Shown one piece after another: positions 33,408-44,765 of a DNA stretch of 64,000 bases (within the stretch, counting starts at the first letter, position 1; each line of letters opens with the position of its first letter). The position numbers and the translations under genes are program-made. Location of the stretch: assembly GCF_008831285.2 (NCBI RefSeq), contig NC_045150.1, positions 2,804,001 through 2,868,000 of the forward strand, given 5' to 3'. The notes beneath the pieces were generated by a model. The model did not search any database. It was not told where the DNA came from and worked only from the letters and a program-made list of their open reading frames with translations. Source of the DNA: Nymphaea colorata. Taxonomy: Eukaryota; Streptophyta; Magnoliopsida; Nymphaeales; Nymphaeaceae.

Positions 33408-35155
33408 GTGGATACTTGTTTACATTACCAGTAGATTTTCTTTCCAAAGAGGATTTACGAGGATTATATTTTTCTCTATCTTTATCTCCTCCCCTTATGG
33501 CAGCTCTATCTTCTCCTTGGTTGGATTCCGTGTCTCAGTATCTTTTGTTCCCATATCTTGATGAGCTTTGATTTGGTGTCAAACTCCCAGGGTTACATCT
33601 TTATGCCTTTAAAGTTTTGGCTTTATTGGACGGACCAACAATACATCCTTGAATTGGAATATGTCTTGTTTTTCGCTTGCAGCCCACAACCTTAAAGATG
33701 GGTACTTAGGAAGAAAACAAAATTTATATTAGGGTAAACTTTTCTTGTTGAACATGGGCAAGGATCATAGATGCAGGAAAAAAAAAAAAGGGAAATAGCC
33801 TATATATCACATCCCTAGTGCTCATTCGTACTGGCCTCTAGAACTTATTTTAGAAACATTTACAAACGACATGCTCACATTTGACATATTTACAAATAAC
33901 ATTCTAATGTTGGGAAGGCATCCATAAATTTCTCAATGGGAGTTCCCAGAAAATCAAAGTTCAAAATAATGGCTTTCTCTAGGCAAACTGCTGGTCCCAA
34001 TAGTCGCCGAATATATTTAACGGCCTTAAAAATATATTCGGTCCCCATGTACGTGAAATGCATAAAAACCAAGCCTATCTATATATGGCCTGCCGTGTAT
34101 TTGACAGCATTATTCAAAATATTATGTTAAGTATTATTATCTTCTTCTTCATTTATGTTTCGAACTATATTAGGGGATATATTAGCTGATCTGGCCCATG
34201 CAATCCTTATATCGATTGGCAAAAGGATATTCATCGTTTGATGATAAATTTTTTTATTTGGTGCTCAGGAGAAAAGAAATTCTGTTTTATTTGATATGTG
34301 CATGACATTAAAGTGTTGATTTGCATGAGTTTAAATAAATCGTTGCCTTCTCCTTGACTTCATAATGAGAAGAAATCAATTGATCATGTTAGGTGCAAAG
34401 TTGTTCATAATTATTCATGTATGGGGGCTTCATTTTTGGGAAAATTATGATGCTTGCAGAAGCATGGTTGTTCATGTATGAAAAAGGGCTTCCTCATCCC
34501 TTAAAAGAAGTTCAATGCAATATTCTCCATTTTATAGAACATGACCATCTGTAGCAACAACCTTGACATTTTTGTTGTTCTGTAAAGCCTAGTTAACAAG
34601 TTTCATGGATCGATTTTTGATGCCAAAATATATTGGCATTGAGGAAGAGGAACGGAAGGCTGATATTTGCCATGAAGATGGCAGATAAAAATTGTCATTT
34701 GTTGATGTTTAGGGTACCTATAATAGGAACTGGCTTTGAAGCTGGAAATTAATAATCTAGTTTTTTTTTTTTTTTAATAGCTGACGCATGTTAATTAGAA
34801 AATAATTTGAGTCAGTACTCTTGATCAGATTAATTAGAAAATAATTTGAGTCAGTACTCTTGATCAGATTAAGTTAACAATAATCTATCCTTTAGTTTTC
34901 AAGGTTTATTCCAGACCTAGGTATACGCAACTGATCACTCGCCTCATTTTCCTGCGTTTTTAATTTAATTGACAAATCCATCCTTTAGTTTGTTGAATTA
35001 TGTTTAGCAGCTTATCATATTATAATGAATTATTAACAAAAAATCTTAAGTTAAAATAATAAATATAAATGAATATATGATGTATTTATTTCTTTCCTTT
35101 TCAAAGTTGCCTCTCATTTCATGGAAAGAAAAAGCAGTTTTCAGAGAGATTTAAC
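32920..35155. repeat. Segmental duplication, copy B part 1
   Basis: Collinear with 935-2734. It overlaps the right arm of the foldback. Differences from copy A are the 383-bp segment at 33908-34291, a tandem duplication of attagaaaataatttgagtc (about 34795 and 34833), and many point changes. It passes directly into part 2 at 35158, without the 5.2-kb block of copy A. Confidence 0.85.
33908..34291. other. Segment present only in copy B (about 383 bp)
   Basis: Copy A reads aacattctaatatttgatatg at about 1905. Copy B has aacattctaatg, then this segment, then tttgatatgtgcatgac. It contains no recognisable gene or clear terminal repeats. It could be an insertion here or a deletion in copy A. Confidence 0.6.
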
Positions 35156-35157
35156 TC

Positions 35158-36287
35158 TAACTAGATCAAAAACTCCAACCAACCAACGAATTCTAAACCG
35201 ATCGACATGAAACTCACAAACCCTTCTGCAGTTCTGCTTAGCCTCTATCCACCTTCCAAAAATGTTGCACCAAGTTCAGACTTTTCCATGAACAAACCTT
35301 CAAGAAACACAGATACACATCAAGGTTAGAAGAAACCCATGATCATCTCACGATCGCAACCGACTGCAAAACAATGGAAAAAACAAGACGATGCAGATTA
35401 TAGAAGTATCTGTCTGGTCTGGCCAAGTGCCAACGACCAAGAACAGTTACGGGAGACCATACCTTGGCAGAAATCTATCAGAGGCAAATGGGAAAACCAG
35501 ATTCTCGATTTTCTTTCACGAAGAAGACCGAAGGGGTGATCGCCTGCGCTGTGGGCCAGGGTGGGAGGGAGGGAGCGAGAGAGAGAGTGCACGAGAGAGA
35601 GGGCAGGGCCAGCGATCGCCTAGGCCCAGGGAGGAAGGGAGCAATCAAGAGAGAGGGTGCCAGAGAGAGGGCGGGCTGCGTTTTTTATTATATTTTCGAT
35701 ACAGGGTAGGGCAAGACATTGCGGTGGGTCGGCCCAAACTAAAAATTTTTAATTTTTTAAATATAATTTCTTTTTCCATGTGCTGGGGTGGGGCCATGGC
35801 CCAGGTGGGCTTCCCTTCCTCCGCCCCTGCTCTAGATCATGGTAGAGCTGAACTACGCCGATTGAGATATGTCCAGTTCGAAGGCCATACCAAAGAGCTT
35901 AAGCACCCCAAAAGTTACAAGCATGGCAGCCAATCCAACAATAAAAACACGAACCCTCAACTTCCCAACTGACGAACCACCGAACTTAGCAGCGATCCAG
36001 CCAAAGAGGGCCAGAGCTATGGTCGGGACACCAGAGATCACACCCACCCTGGTCCATCGTTGCTTGATGAATGCGCCGGCCAGCAACGGCACAGCTGCTA
36101 TGTTGGATCGCTGCATAAGCTCTTTGGTATAACGCCATGTTGTCGCACATCTCTTCATCGGCATCTCTTTGGTATGGCCCTTCTTCTTCTTCTGCTATGT
36201 TTGTAGGCTACCTGTAAAGGGCTCGGCAGCTTCTTTTTCTTCTCCTGCTCCTTCTCCGCCGACATCTGTTCATCGGCATAACGCCTC
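35158..36287. repeat. Segmental duplication, copy B part 2
   Basis: Collinear with 7939-8984. It ends at the same GCCTC (36283-36287) followed by the same LTR, so the copia insertion was already present when the locus was duplicated. Confidence 0.88.
35853..36287 (-). pseudogene. VIT-like gene, 3' half, copy B
   Basis: The C-terminal half reads LLAGAFIKQRWTRVGVISG, TIALALFGWIAAKFGG and FGVLKLFGMAFELD, without the nonsense codon found in copy A. Upstream of it (about 36095-36200) foreign sequence (ttggatcgctgcataagc...) replaces the conserved LQAAGASALAFGIGA helix. The loop-coding part then resumes at about 36210-36287. The N-terminal half is missing from this copy. Confidence 0.8.
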
Positions 36288-36553
36288 TGTCAAATATTGA
36301 AGAAAGACGACAATTTCACACAAACACCAGAGTTAACGTGGTTCGGCTATTGCTGCCTACATCTATGGGAGAACAGAACCAGACCTCTTTTTCTTTTTCA
36401 TTCTTTCTTGTTTTTTGGTGGTTCACCTTACAAACATATAATGGAGGGAACAGATGGGAACAACAGAGGAAAGAAGCAACAAAGGAAAAATTGCTGCACA
36501 AGAGGAAAGTCTATCAACTTTCCTCTTGCCGCACACTAACCATTGCCTCAACA
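36288..36553 (-). repeat. 3' LTR of copia A, duplicated copy
   Basis: 266 bp, TGTCAAATATTGAAG to GCCTCAACA, preceded by GCCTC. It keeps the ctatcaactttcctc stretch lost from the LTR at 8985. Confidence 0.9.
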
Positions 36554-36586
36554 ATCTCTCTCTCAAGTTGGAGAGCTGATGTCGAT

Positions 36587-37962
36587 CTACCCCGACTTGC
36601 TAGTAATCCATTGATGGAGTTCCTTTCCTAGGGCTTTAGTAAATATATCTGCCAATTGATATTGGGTACCAACATGAGGAGTACATATGGTTTTGTTCTG
36701 AATTTTTTCACGAATAAAATGACAATGACAATCAACCTCGATATGCTTAGTGTGTTTATGGAACACTAGATTTGCACCAATATGAATGGCTGCCATGTTG
36801 TCGCACATGAAACTTATTGGTTTATCAATTTTGATTCTCATATCAAAAAGAAGTGCTTTGACCCATACAAGTTCACTGGCACATGTGGCCATAGCTCTAT
36901 ATTCAGCTTCTGCACTGGATCTAGCCACTACATTCTGTTTTTTGCTTTTCCATGTGACAAGGTTACCTCCCACCATAGTACAAAATCCGGTGGTAGACTT
37001 TCTATCACTCTTATCTCCAGCCCAGTCTGCATCGGTGTATCCAATCACTTCAAGGTTATTGTTTTGTTTCATTAAAATTTCTTTTCTTGGACTCGCCTTT
37101 AGATATTTGAGAATATGATGAATAGCTTCCAAATATATAGACCGTGGACTTTGCATGACTTGGCTTATCATGCTGACTGCAAACGTGATGTCTGGCCGAG
37201 TTACAATTAAATAAATTAGCTCTCCGATAAGTCGTTGAAAGCCTTGAACATCTTGAATTGGTTTCCGATCGTCTTTTCTAATTTTGTAGTTGAGGTCAAG
37301 AGGAGTCGAACTCGGCTTAGTTCCTAGGAATCCTGTTTCTTTGAAAAGATCCAATGTGTATTTTCTTTGACATAAGAAAGTGCCTTTCTTCGAATGTGCG
37401 ACTTCAATACCCAAAAAATATCTCAATTTCCCTAAATCCTTAATTTCAAACTTGTGGTGCAATAAGGCTTTGACTTTTTCATTTGTTCTACATTGTCTCC
37501 TGTAACAATAATGTCATCGACATACACCAATAAGATAACAACACCTTGCTGGGAGCAGGAGACAAGCAGAGTGTAGTCTGCAGTGTCTTGCTTAAATCCG
37601 ATCTCAATGAGTACACTATTGAGTTTTGAGAACCATGCATGTGGAGACTGCTTTAGCCCATAGATAGATTTTTTGAGTCTGCAAACATAACCAGACTGAT
37701 ATTTGATGCCTTGCGGTGGATCAATATATACTTCTTCTTCTAGATTCCCATGCAAAAATGCGTTCTTGACATCAAGTTGAAATGAGTCCCAGTTTTTATT
37801 TGCTGCCGCTGATAGAAAGATATGAATAGAGTTCATCTTAGCAACAGGGGCGAAGGTCTCTGTGAAGTCAATACCTTCTTGTTGAGTGTATGCTTTCGCA
37901 ACCAATCTGGCTTTGTATATGTCCACAAAGTCATTACCTTCAATAAGAATGTACACAACCAA
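36587..37962 (-). pseudogene. Copia A reverse transcriptase and RNase H, copy B, fused to a foreign leader
   Basis: Long frames read FAPVAKMNSIHIFLSAAANK, LEEEVYIDPPQG, LLVYVDDIIVTGDN (37432-37962), then FEIKDLGKLRYFLGIEVAHS, GYTDADWAGDKSDRKST, SSAEAEYRAMATCASELV and QLADIFTKALGKE (36587-37462). The N-terminal RT, integrase and gag are absent. Homology to copia A stops near 37925; beyond it the sequence is the leader of a different copia family. The frame even starts with an ATG from that leader (37962). Confidence 0.88.
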
Positions 37963-37992
37963 CCTGGCGCTAACCTGTTTCTAATACCACTT

Positions 37993-38666
37993 TGTTATAG
38001 TTGTATTCCCCAAAAAGAATGCTTTAACAACAATAAAAGAAGCCAAACCAACACAAAACTATTGAAAAACGGAATTAGAGGGCTGTGAGCATAAGAACGA
38101 GTTTCCAACACCACTATTGCAGCAATATACGCTAAGATATATACTAAAAATGCAGAAAATAGGAGACACCAATTTACGTGGAAAAACCCTCAATAATAGG
38201 CTAAAAAACCACGGGCAAGAGAGACTTTCTTTATATCAAGAAAGTGAATCAAATACACCAGCAGCAATATCCCTACTGTTTTAAGAAAAACAGTGAACTC
38301 AAGAGAACAATAACACTCCCTTATGCAAATAAAAGAAAAATCCCCAAAGATTCAAGAAAGAAATCACCCAACGAAAACTCGCTTCATTTTCTCTTTCTTC
38401 TTTGTCTTTCTTCTCTCTTCTTGGCATGCCGATCAACCCACGTGCCTTGCTGTGATTTTTCCTTCTTCTCTTCCTTGCCTTCCTCTTCTCCTTCTCTCCC
38501 TTGCTGTGCAACAGAAGAGACCTTCTGTTCTCTTTTTCCCCAAAAGAAAACAAAAGAGAGTGACGTAAGAGGGAGGGGCACCATCGGGTGCCCTCGTTTC
38601 TCCCACCCATCACTTAAAGTGATGGGTTGGGTCGGGTCCTCTTTTCAGGCTGGACCCGACCCAACA
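37993..38666 (-). repeat. LTR of the copia C family (5' LTR, minus orientation)
   Basis: 674 bp from TGTTATAGTTGTATTCCCC to GACCCGACCCAACA. It is the reverse complement of the LTRs at 39431-40109 and 44089-44765, with clear divergence. The neighbouring gtttctaataccac (37978-37990) is a decayed primer site. Confidence 0.85.
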
Positions 38667-39430
38667 ATAATTTCTATCAGACCTACTGGGATATCATGGG
38701 TGTAGATGTCTCTTCTGCCATTACATATTTTTTCTTCAAGGGCAGATTTGTCGAAAAAATGGGAAGAAGTTTGTTAGGATTGATTTTGAAAAAGGATTGG
38801 TGAAAGAACATTGTTGATTTCAGGCCTATTGCCCTGGAAAATTGCCTTCTCAAATTCATCTCTCAAATTATGGTTCTAAGGTTGAAGGGGATTCCTTGAA
38901 GAATTATCTCTAAGCAGCAGGGAGTCTTTTTATCTCGCCGCTACATTCATGAGAGCTACCTTTTGGTTCATGAGCTCATTCACTCATTGTCTGAAAGGTA
39001 AATCTCATCTTTCCTATGCTATTGATCTTTCAAAAGCCTATGATAGAATAACTGGCCCTCTCTTTCCAATGCTTTACGGCTCTTGGGACTTCATCCTTCG
39101 TGGGCAGCAAAGACTATGGTATGTGTCTGAAGCTCATCCTATGCCATCATAATTAATGGAAGAGAGGGAGACATTTTTTATAGTGGAAATGGGCATCGCA
39201 AGGGCACCCGCTTTCTCCTCTTCTGTTTCTGATTGGAATGGAAATATTTTCAAGAAAGATTCAGGCATCAATTTTGAATGGCTGCATTGACATTCTTAAT
39301 GTGAGCAGAGGCACTGGTGGGCTATCTCTGGTGCTATATGCTTATGATTTGATGTTATTCTTTAAAGCCAACAAGAAATCGTTAGTAGAAGTGAATGTTT
39401 CAGTATGTTTGAATCATGTTCGGTAATAAG
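38667..39430 (+). pseudogene. LINE (L1-type) reverse transcriptase fragment
   Basis: Three-frame translation gives the core of plant non-LTR reverse transcriptase: DFRPIALENCLLKFISQIM, IISKQQGVFLSRRYIHESY and KSHLSYAIDLSKAYDRI (about 38815-39055), followed by a GLSLVLYAYDLMLFFKANKK stretch where the YADD-type catalytic site reads YAYDL (about 39315-39385). Stops and frameshifts are frequent. It continues after the copia insertion at 44766. Confidence 0.85.
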
Positions 39431-40109
39431 TGTTGGGTCGGGTCCAGCCTCAAGACCCGACCCGACCCGTCACTTAAGTGACGGGCGGGAGAAAGAAAGG
39501 GCACCCGATGGTGCCCCTCCTTCACGTGTCCTCTCTCACGTCTCTCTCTCTTGTTATTTCTTTTGGGGAAAAAGAAGAGGGCTTCTTTTTGGGTGGCTGC
39601 ACACGGCAAGAGAAGAAGGAGAAGGAGAAGGAAGGAAGAGAAGGGGAGAAGGAAGGCAAGAAGGAAAGAGGAAGAAGAGCACGGTTGTGGGTTTGGGCAG
39701 CCGTGTGGGTTCAAGCATAGAGAAAGAAATTGAAGAAAACAAGGGAAAGAAAAAAAAGAACATACGGTGATTTCTTTTCTTGTCGTTTTCTTGTGCATTC
39801 ATTTTTGAGAATGATTTATGCAATTCTCTGCAAGAAGAACAACGTAGTTGTATTGCCTCTTTGAAGTATAAATATATATCTCTCTTGCCCATGGTTTTTT
39901 ACCCCATTATTGGGGGTTTTTCCACGTAAATTGGGGTCTCTTATTTTCTGCATTGTTTAACATATATCTTGACATATATTGCTGCAATATTAGTGTTGGA
40001 AATTCGATCTTATGCTCGCTGCCCTGTAATTCCGTTTTTCAGCAGTTTTGTGTTGGTTTGGCCTCTTTTATTGTTGTTGATCATTCTTTTGGGGGACACG
40101 ACTATAGCA
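39431..40109 (+). repeat. 5' LTR of copia C
   Basis: 679 bp, ending gacacgactatagca. It has a purine-rich (gaagaagga)n section (about 39600-39680) and a tataaatatata TATA-like box at about 39867. Confidence 0.92.
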
Positions 40110-40112
40110 AAG

Positions 40113-40125
40113 TGATATCAGAGCC
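40113..40125 (+). other. Primer binding site of copia C
   Basis: tgatatcagagcc differs by one base from TGGTATCAGAGCC. It lies 3 bp after the LTR, as usual. Confidence 0.88.
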
Positions 40126-40165
40126 AGGTTAGCGCCAGGTTGGTTGTGTGCATTCTTATTAAAGG

Positions 40166-41041
40166 ATGGAGTCGACCCCCACTAGGATGGTCTCTTTAAA
40201 TAGGAACAATTGGACTATATGGAAAGCGAAAATGGAAGATTTGTTGTATTGTAAAGACTTATATGCACCCATTGAGAACCAGAAGCCAGCGAATATGATA
40301 AATGAAAAATGGAAGTTATTGGACAGGAAAACCATTGGCACCATCAGACAATGGTTAGATGACTGTGTTTTTCATTTGGTATCCGCAGAGACGAGCGCGA
40401 AGTCGTTATGGCAGAAGTTGCATGATCTTTACGAGAGGAAAACAGCTGGGAACAAGGCTTTCTTGATTAGGCAATTGGTAAATCTAAAACTTATAGAGGG
40501 AAAACCAGTGTCAGAGCATTTGAATGAAGTGCAGAGCATAATCAATCAGTTGTCAGCCATGAAAATGATATTAGATGATGAGTTACAGGCACTGTTGTTG
40601 CTTAGTTCTCTTCCTGACAGTTGGGAGGCTTTAGTTGTTTCTTTGAGCAACTCCGCTCCTGATGGTGTGCTTACGATGAAGCATGTAACCAGTAGCATTC
40701 TAAATGAAGAAACAAGAAGAAAGTCTCTTGGTACTGGTAGCTCGCAAGTGCTAGTAATGGGAGACAGGAGCAGACAGAAGAACCATAACAAATGGCATGA
40801 CAGGTCAAACTCTAGGTACAAATCAAGACCAAAGATAACAGGTAAATGCTTTCACTGTGGTATTCCAGGGCACAAGAAGATTGATTGCAGGAAATTGAAA
40901 GAAGAAAAAGAACAGAAAAAAAAGACTCAAGAGAATGTGAAGCCAAAAGAGTACACTGCAGTTGCTTCAGATGATGAGGTAGTGTTATTTTTATTTGAAG
41001 AAAATGATTGTCTTACAGTTCAGAATGGTGATTCTACATAG
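40166..41041 (+). pseudogene. Copia C gag and start of protease
   Basis: An open frame of 291 residues from MESTPTRMVSLNRNNWTIW through a UBN2-type gag domain (LWQKLHDLYERKTAGNKAF, LLLLSSLPDSWEALVVS) to the zinc knuckle CFHCGIPGHKKIDC (CX2CX4HX4C). It ends at a TAG (41039) where the family has the W of WILD(T/S)GAS. The protease motif itself continues in frame as ILDTRAS, with arginine in place of the active-site glycine. Confidence 0.92.
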
Positions 41042-44037
41042 ATTTTAGATACAAGAGCATCATATTATGCCACACCATGTAGAGAGTTATTCTTATCCTA
41101 CAGAGCAGGTCATTTTGAAGTAGTTCACATGGGCAACAGTGACATCTCGAAGATTGTTGGGATAGGAGATGTTTGCATTCAGACGAGCACAAGATGCAAA
41201 TTGACTTTGAGAGATGTGAGACATGTTCCAAATCTTAGAATGAATTTGATTTCTATAGGAAGACTAAGTGAAGATGGATATTGTACTTCGTTTAGTCAGA
41301 CAAGTTGGAAACTGACCAAGGGGGCACTAGTGTTGGCTAGAGGTGAAAAATTTGTTACCTAAGGCAAATGGTGCACAGATATCTCCATGTGATCATTGTT
41401 TGGTTGGTAAGTTGCATCGAGTTTTCTTTCAGAAAAAGCGCTGTTCAAAAACTAAACATGTATTATATTTAGTTTATTCAGATGTATGTGGACCTATAAA
41501 TGTGACATCTAAAGGTGGAACATCCTATTTTCTTACATTTATTGATGATGCATTTAGAAAGGTGTGGGCCTTTACAATGAAAAGCAAAAGTGAAGTAAGT
41601 AGCATCTTCATGACTTTTCATGCAGCGGTTGAACACGAGACTGGTAAGAAGATGAAGAGACTGCGTACAGATAATGGTGGTAAGGACATAGTATCTTTTT
41701 TACGTGATTATTGTCTAAAACATTGTATTAGACATGAAAAGACAGTTCCTTATACTCCATAGCATAATGGAGTTGCAGAAATGATGAATAGAACTATAAT
41801 TGAGAGAGTTAGAAGTTTCTTATCTAGTTCTAAGTTGCCTAAATATTTTTGGGCAGAGGCAATGCGTACTGCAGTTTATTTAATAAACAGATCTCCTTCA
41901 GTGCCTCTAGATGGAGATATTCCACAGAGAGTTTGGTCAGGTGAAGAGGTTAAGTATGATCACCTTAGAGTTTTTCGTTGCAAAGTGTTTATGCATGTAC
42001 CTAAAGAACATAGGACCAAACTAGATGATAAAGCTATTCCTCTTAACATTTTTGGGTTATGCAGATGATGAATTTGGTTACATGTTATGGGATCCAAAGA
42101 ATGACAAAATCTACAGGAGTCGTGATGTTGTCTTCAGAGAGGATCAGACTATTGAAGATGTCATGGGAGACACGAAGTCAGGTGTGAATGCTAGTGGTGT
42201 TCATGAGTCAACCTATGCAAAACCTGAAGAACTTTCATCTAAGCATGGTGAGACTGATGAAGATGTAGAGGAAGAGGAAAGAGAGGCAGATGAGCAGTAT
42301 ACAGATGGTAGCCCTATGGAGACTCAAACTGATTATGAGCATGAGTTGGAGGGGGAGCTTATTCCTCATTCAGAACCAATTGAGGAGCAATTGAGAAGAG
42401 GTAAAAAAACACGTATACCATCTACTAGATATTCTACTGATGAATATATTATGTTTACAGATAGTGGAGAGCCAGAATGCTATGCAGAGGTGCTAGATGA
42501 TGTGCATAAAGATGAATGGATTAAAGCTATGAAGCATGAGATGAATTCTTTATACAAGAATCACACTTTTGATTTGGTAGAGCTACTAAAAGGTAAGAAA
42601 GTGTTGTAGAACAAGTGGATCTACAAGCTTAAAAATGAAGGTCAAGGCAAGTTGAGATACAAAGGTTGGTTAGTGGTGAAAGGTTTCAAGCAGGAAAGAG
42701 GTATTGATTTTGATGAAATTTTTTCTCCTGTGGTTAAAATGTCAACTATCAGGGTAATACTTGGTTTGGTGGCATGTCTAGACTTGGAGTTGGAGCAGTT
42801 ATATGTAAAAACTGCTTTTCTTCATGGAGATCTAGAGGAAGAAATCTACATGACACAAGCAGAAGGTTTTGTGGTTGCCAGGAAGAAACACATGTTTTGT
42901 AAGTTGAAGAAGAGCTTGTATGGACTTAAACAAGCACCTAAACAGTGGTACAAGAAATTTGATGCATTTATGATAAATCAAAAGTATCGTAGGTCAGCCG
43001 TAGATCATTGTGTCTACATTAGAGAGTTCTCATTAGGTAGCTTCATTATCTTGTTGTTATATGTAGATGACATGCCTATTGTTGGACAGGATTGTCAATT
43101 AACTAGCCAATTGAAGATCGATATGGACAAGTTCTTTGATATGAAAGACCTGGGGCCTGCACAACAATTGTTAGGCTTGAGGATTGTTCGTGATAGGGAG
43201 GCCAAGAAATTGTGTTTATCACAAGAGAAATACATTGAAAATGTGCTTAGCAAGTTCAACATGAAAGATACCAAAACTGTAAGTACACCTTTAGCAGCAC
43301 ATTTTAAATTGGGAAATGATCAATGTCCTTCTTCAGCAGATGAGAAAGAAAGAATGCAGAATATTCTATATGCCTCCGTAGTAGGGAGTCTCATGTATGC
43401 TACTGTTTGCACACGCCCAGACTTAGCTTACGTAGTTGGTGTAGTTAGCATGTTCTTGTCAAATCTAGGTAAGAAGCATTGAGCAGCAATGAAGTGGATC
43501 CTAAGGTATCTAAAAAGTACTTGTACTTATTGTTCATGTTTTGGTGAATCTAATCCAGAGATACAAGGATTTGTTGATGCAGACATAGCAGGAGATTTAA
43601 ACTCTAGGAAGTCTCTTTCTGGTTATGTTTTTACTTTTGCAGGGGGAGCTGTATCATGGCAGTCCAGGTTGCAGAAGTGTGTTGTTCTTTCCACTACAGA
43701 GGCAGAATATATTGCAGCAACTGAAGCTTGTAAAGAGTTGTTGTGGATGAAGAATTTTCTTCATGATATAGGCTTTAGTCAGAAAACCAATGTGTTGCAT
43801 TGTGATAGCTAAAGCGCTATACACTTGGCAAAGAATTCAGCGTTCCACTCAAGGACTAAGCATATTGATATTAGATATCATTGGATACGTGATGTGCTTG
43901 AGCAAAAATTGATTCAGTTAGAGAAGATACAAACAAAGAAGAATCCTGCAGATATGATGACGAAGTCTCTACTTAAAGAGAAACATGATATGTGTAGAGA
44001 CTTAGTTGGTATGACTGCCTTTAAGACAATATATTAA
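41042..44037 (+). pseudogene. Copia C pol: integrase, reverse transcriptase, RNase H
   Basis: Pieces in order: protease and GAG-pre (41042-41362, with part of the HKRLGH region deleted near 41350); integrase CDHCLVGKLHRV, YSDVCGP, FIDDAFRKVWAF, LRTDNGGKD, HNGVAEMMNRTI (41343-42068); RT with FSPVVKMSTIRVILGLVA, ETIYMTQ-like EEIYMTQAEGF, KKSLYGLKQAPKQWYKKF, LLLYVDDMPIVG (42652-43482); RNase H with DADIAGDLNSRKSLSGYV, TTEAEYIAATEACKE and FHSRTKHIDIRYHWIRD (43489-44037). Stops fall at 41760, 42607, 43480 and 43810, plus a frameshift near 42060. These are parts of one dead polyprotein gene. Confidence 0.92.
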
Positions 44038-44088
44038 TTTTGTTCATTTTGCAGGTATGATCCCTCTCTTAAGGCTGGAAGGGGAGTT

Positions 44089-44765
44089 TGTTGGGTCGGG
44101 TCCAGCCTCAAGACCCGGCCCGACCCGTCACTTAAGTGACGGGCGGGAGAAAGGAAGGGCACCTGATGGTGCTCCTCCTTCACGCGTCCTCTCTCACGTC
44201 TCTCTCTCTTGTTATTTCTTTTGGAGAAAAAGAAGAGAGCTTCTTCTTGGGTGGCACCACACGGCAAGAGAAGAAGGAGAAGGAAGGAAGAGAAGGGGAG
44301 AAGGAAGGCAAGAAGGAAAGAAGAAGAAGAGCACGGTTGTGGGTTTGGGCAGCCGTGTGGGTTCTTGTGCATTCATTCTTGAGAAATTGAAGAAAACAAG
44401 GGAAAGAAAAAAAGAACATACGGTGATTTCTTTTCTTGTCGTTTTCTTGTGCATTCATTCTTGAGAATGATTTATGCAATTCTCTGCAAGAAGAACAACG
44501 TAGTTGTATTGCCTCTTTAAAGTATAAATATATATCTCTCTTGCATGTGGTTTTTTACCCCATTATTGGGGATTTTTCCATGTAAATTGGTGTCTTTTAT
44601 TTTCTGCATTGTTTAGCATATATCTTGACATATATTGCGGCAATATTGGTGTTGGAAATTTGATCTTATGCTCGCTGCCCTGTGATTCCGTTTTTCAGCA
44701 GTTTTGTGTTGGTTTGGCATCTTTTATTGTTGTTGAGCATTCTTTTGGGGGACACGACTATAACG
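44089..44765 (+). repeat. 3' LTR of copia C
   Basis: 677 bp, preceded by the polypurine tract ggaaggggagttt. It ends gacacgactataacg. The target duplication ATAAG follows. Confidence 0.92.

Larger units (their letters stand above)
36288..38666 (-). mobile_element. Chimeric copia derivative (copia A 3' part joined to copia C LTR)
   Basis: The left end is the copia A LTR with its GCCTC flank. The right end is an LTR of the copia C family (37993-38666) in the same minus orientation. Between them is copia A RT/RNase H joined near 37925 to about 65 bp of copia C leader. The right flank (ataat) does not match GCCTC, so this is not a simple transposed unit. Recombination, or insertion followed by deletion, between two elements is likelier. 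Confidence 0.75.
39431..44765 (+). mobile_element. Ty1/copia retrotransposon C, inserted in the LINE
   Basis: A complete 5335-bp element. LTRs at 39431-40109 and 44089-44765 start TGTTGGGTCGGGTCC. The perfect target duplication ATAAG occurs at 39426-39430 and 44766-44770. The primer site is at 40113 and the polypurine tract precedes 44089. One long gag-pol with the Tnt1/Hopscotch-like copia layout is visible, with about six nonsense codons and a deletion in the GAG-pre-integrase part. The LTRs differ visibly (several indels and tens of substitutions), so the insertion is not recent. Confidence 0.95.

Noticed and set aside
38299-39798. Long lysine/glutamate-rich frames over the copia C LTRs
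   Set aside because: They arise from the purine-rich (gaagga)n part of the LTR and appear on both strands.
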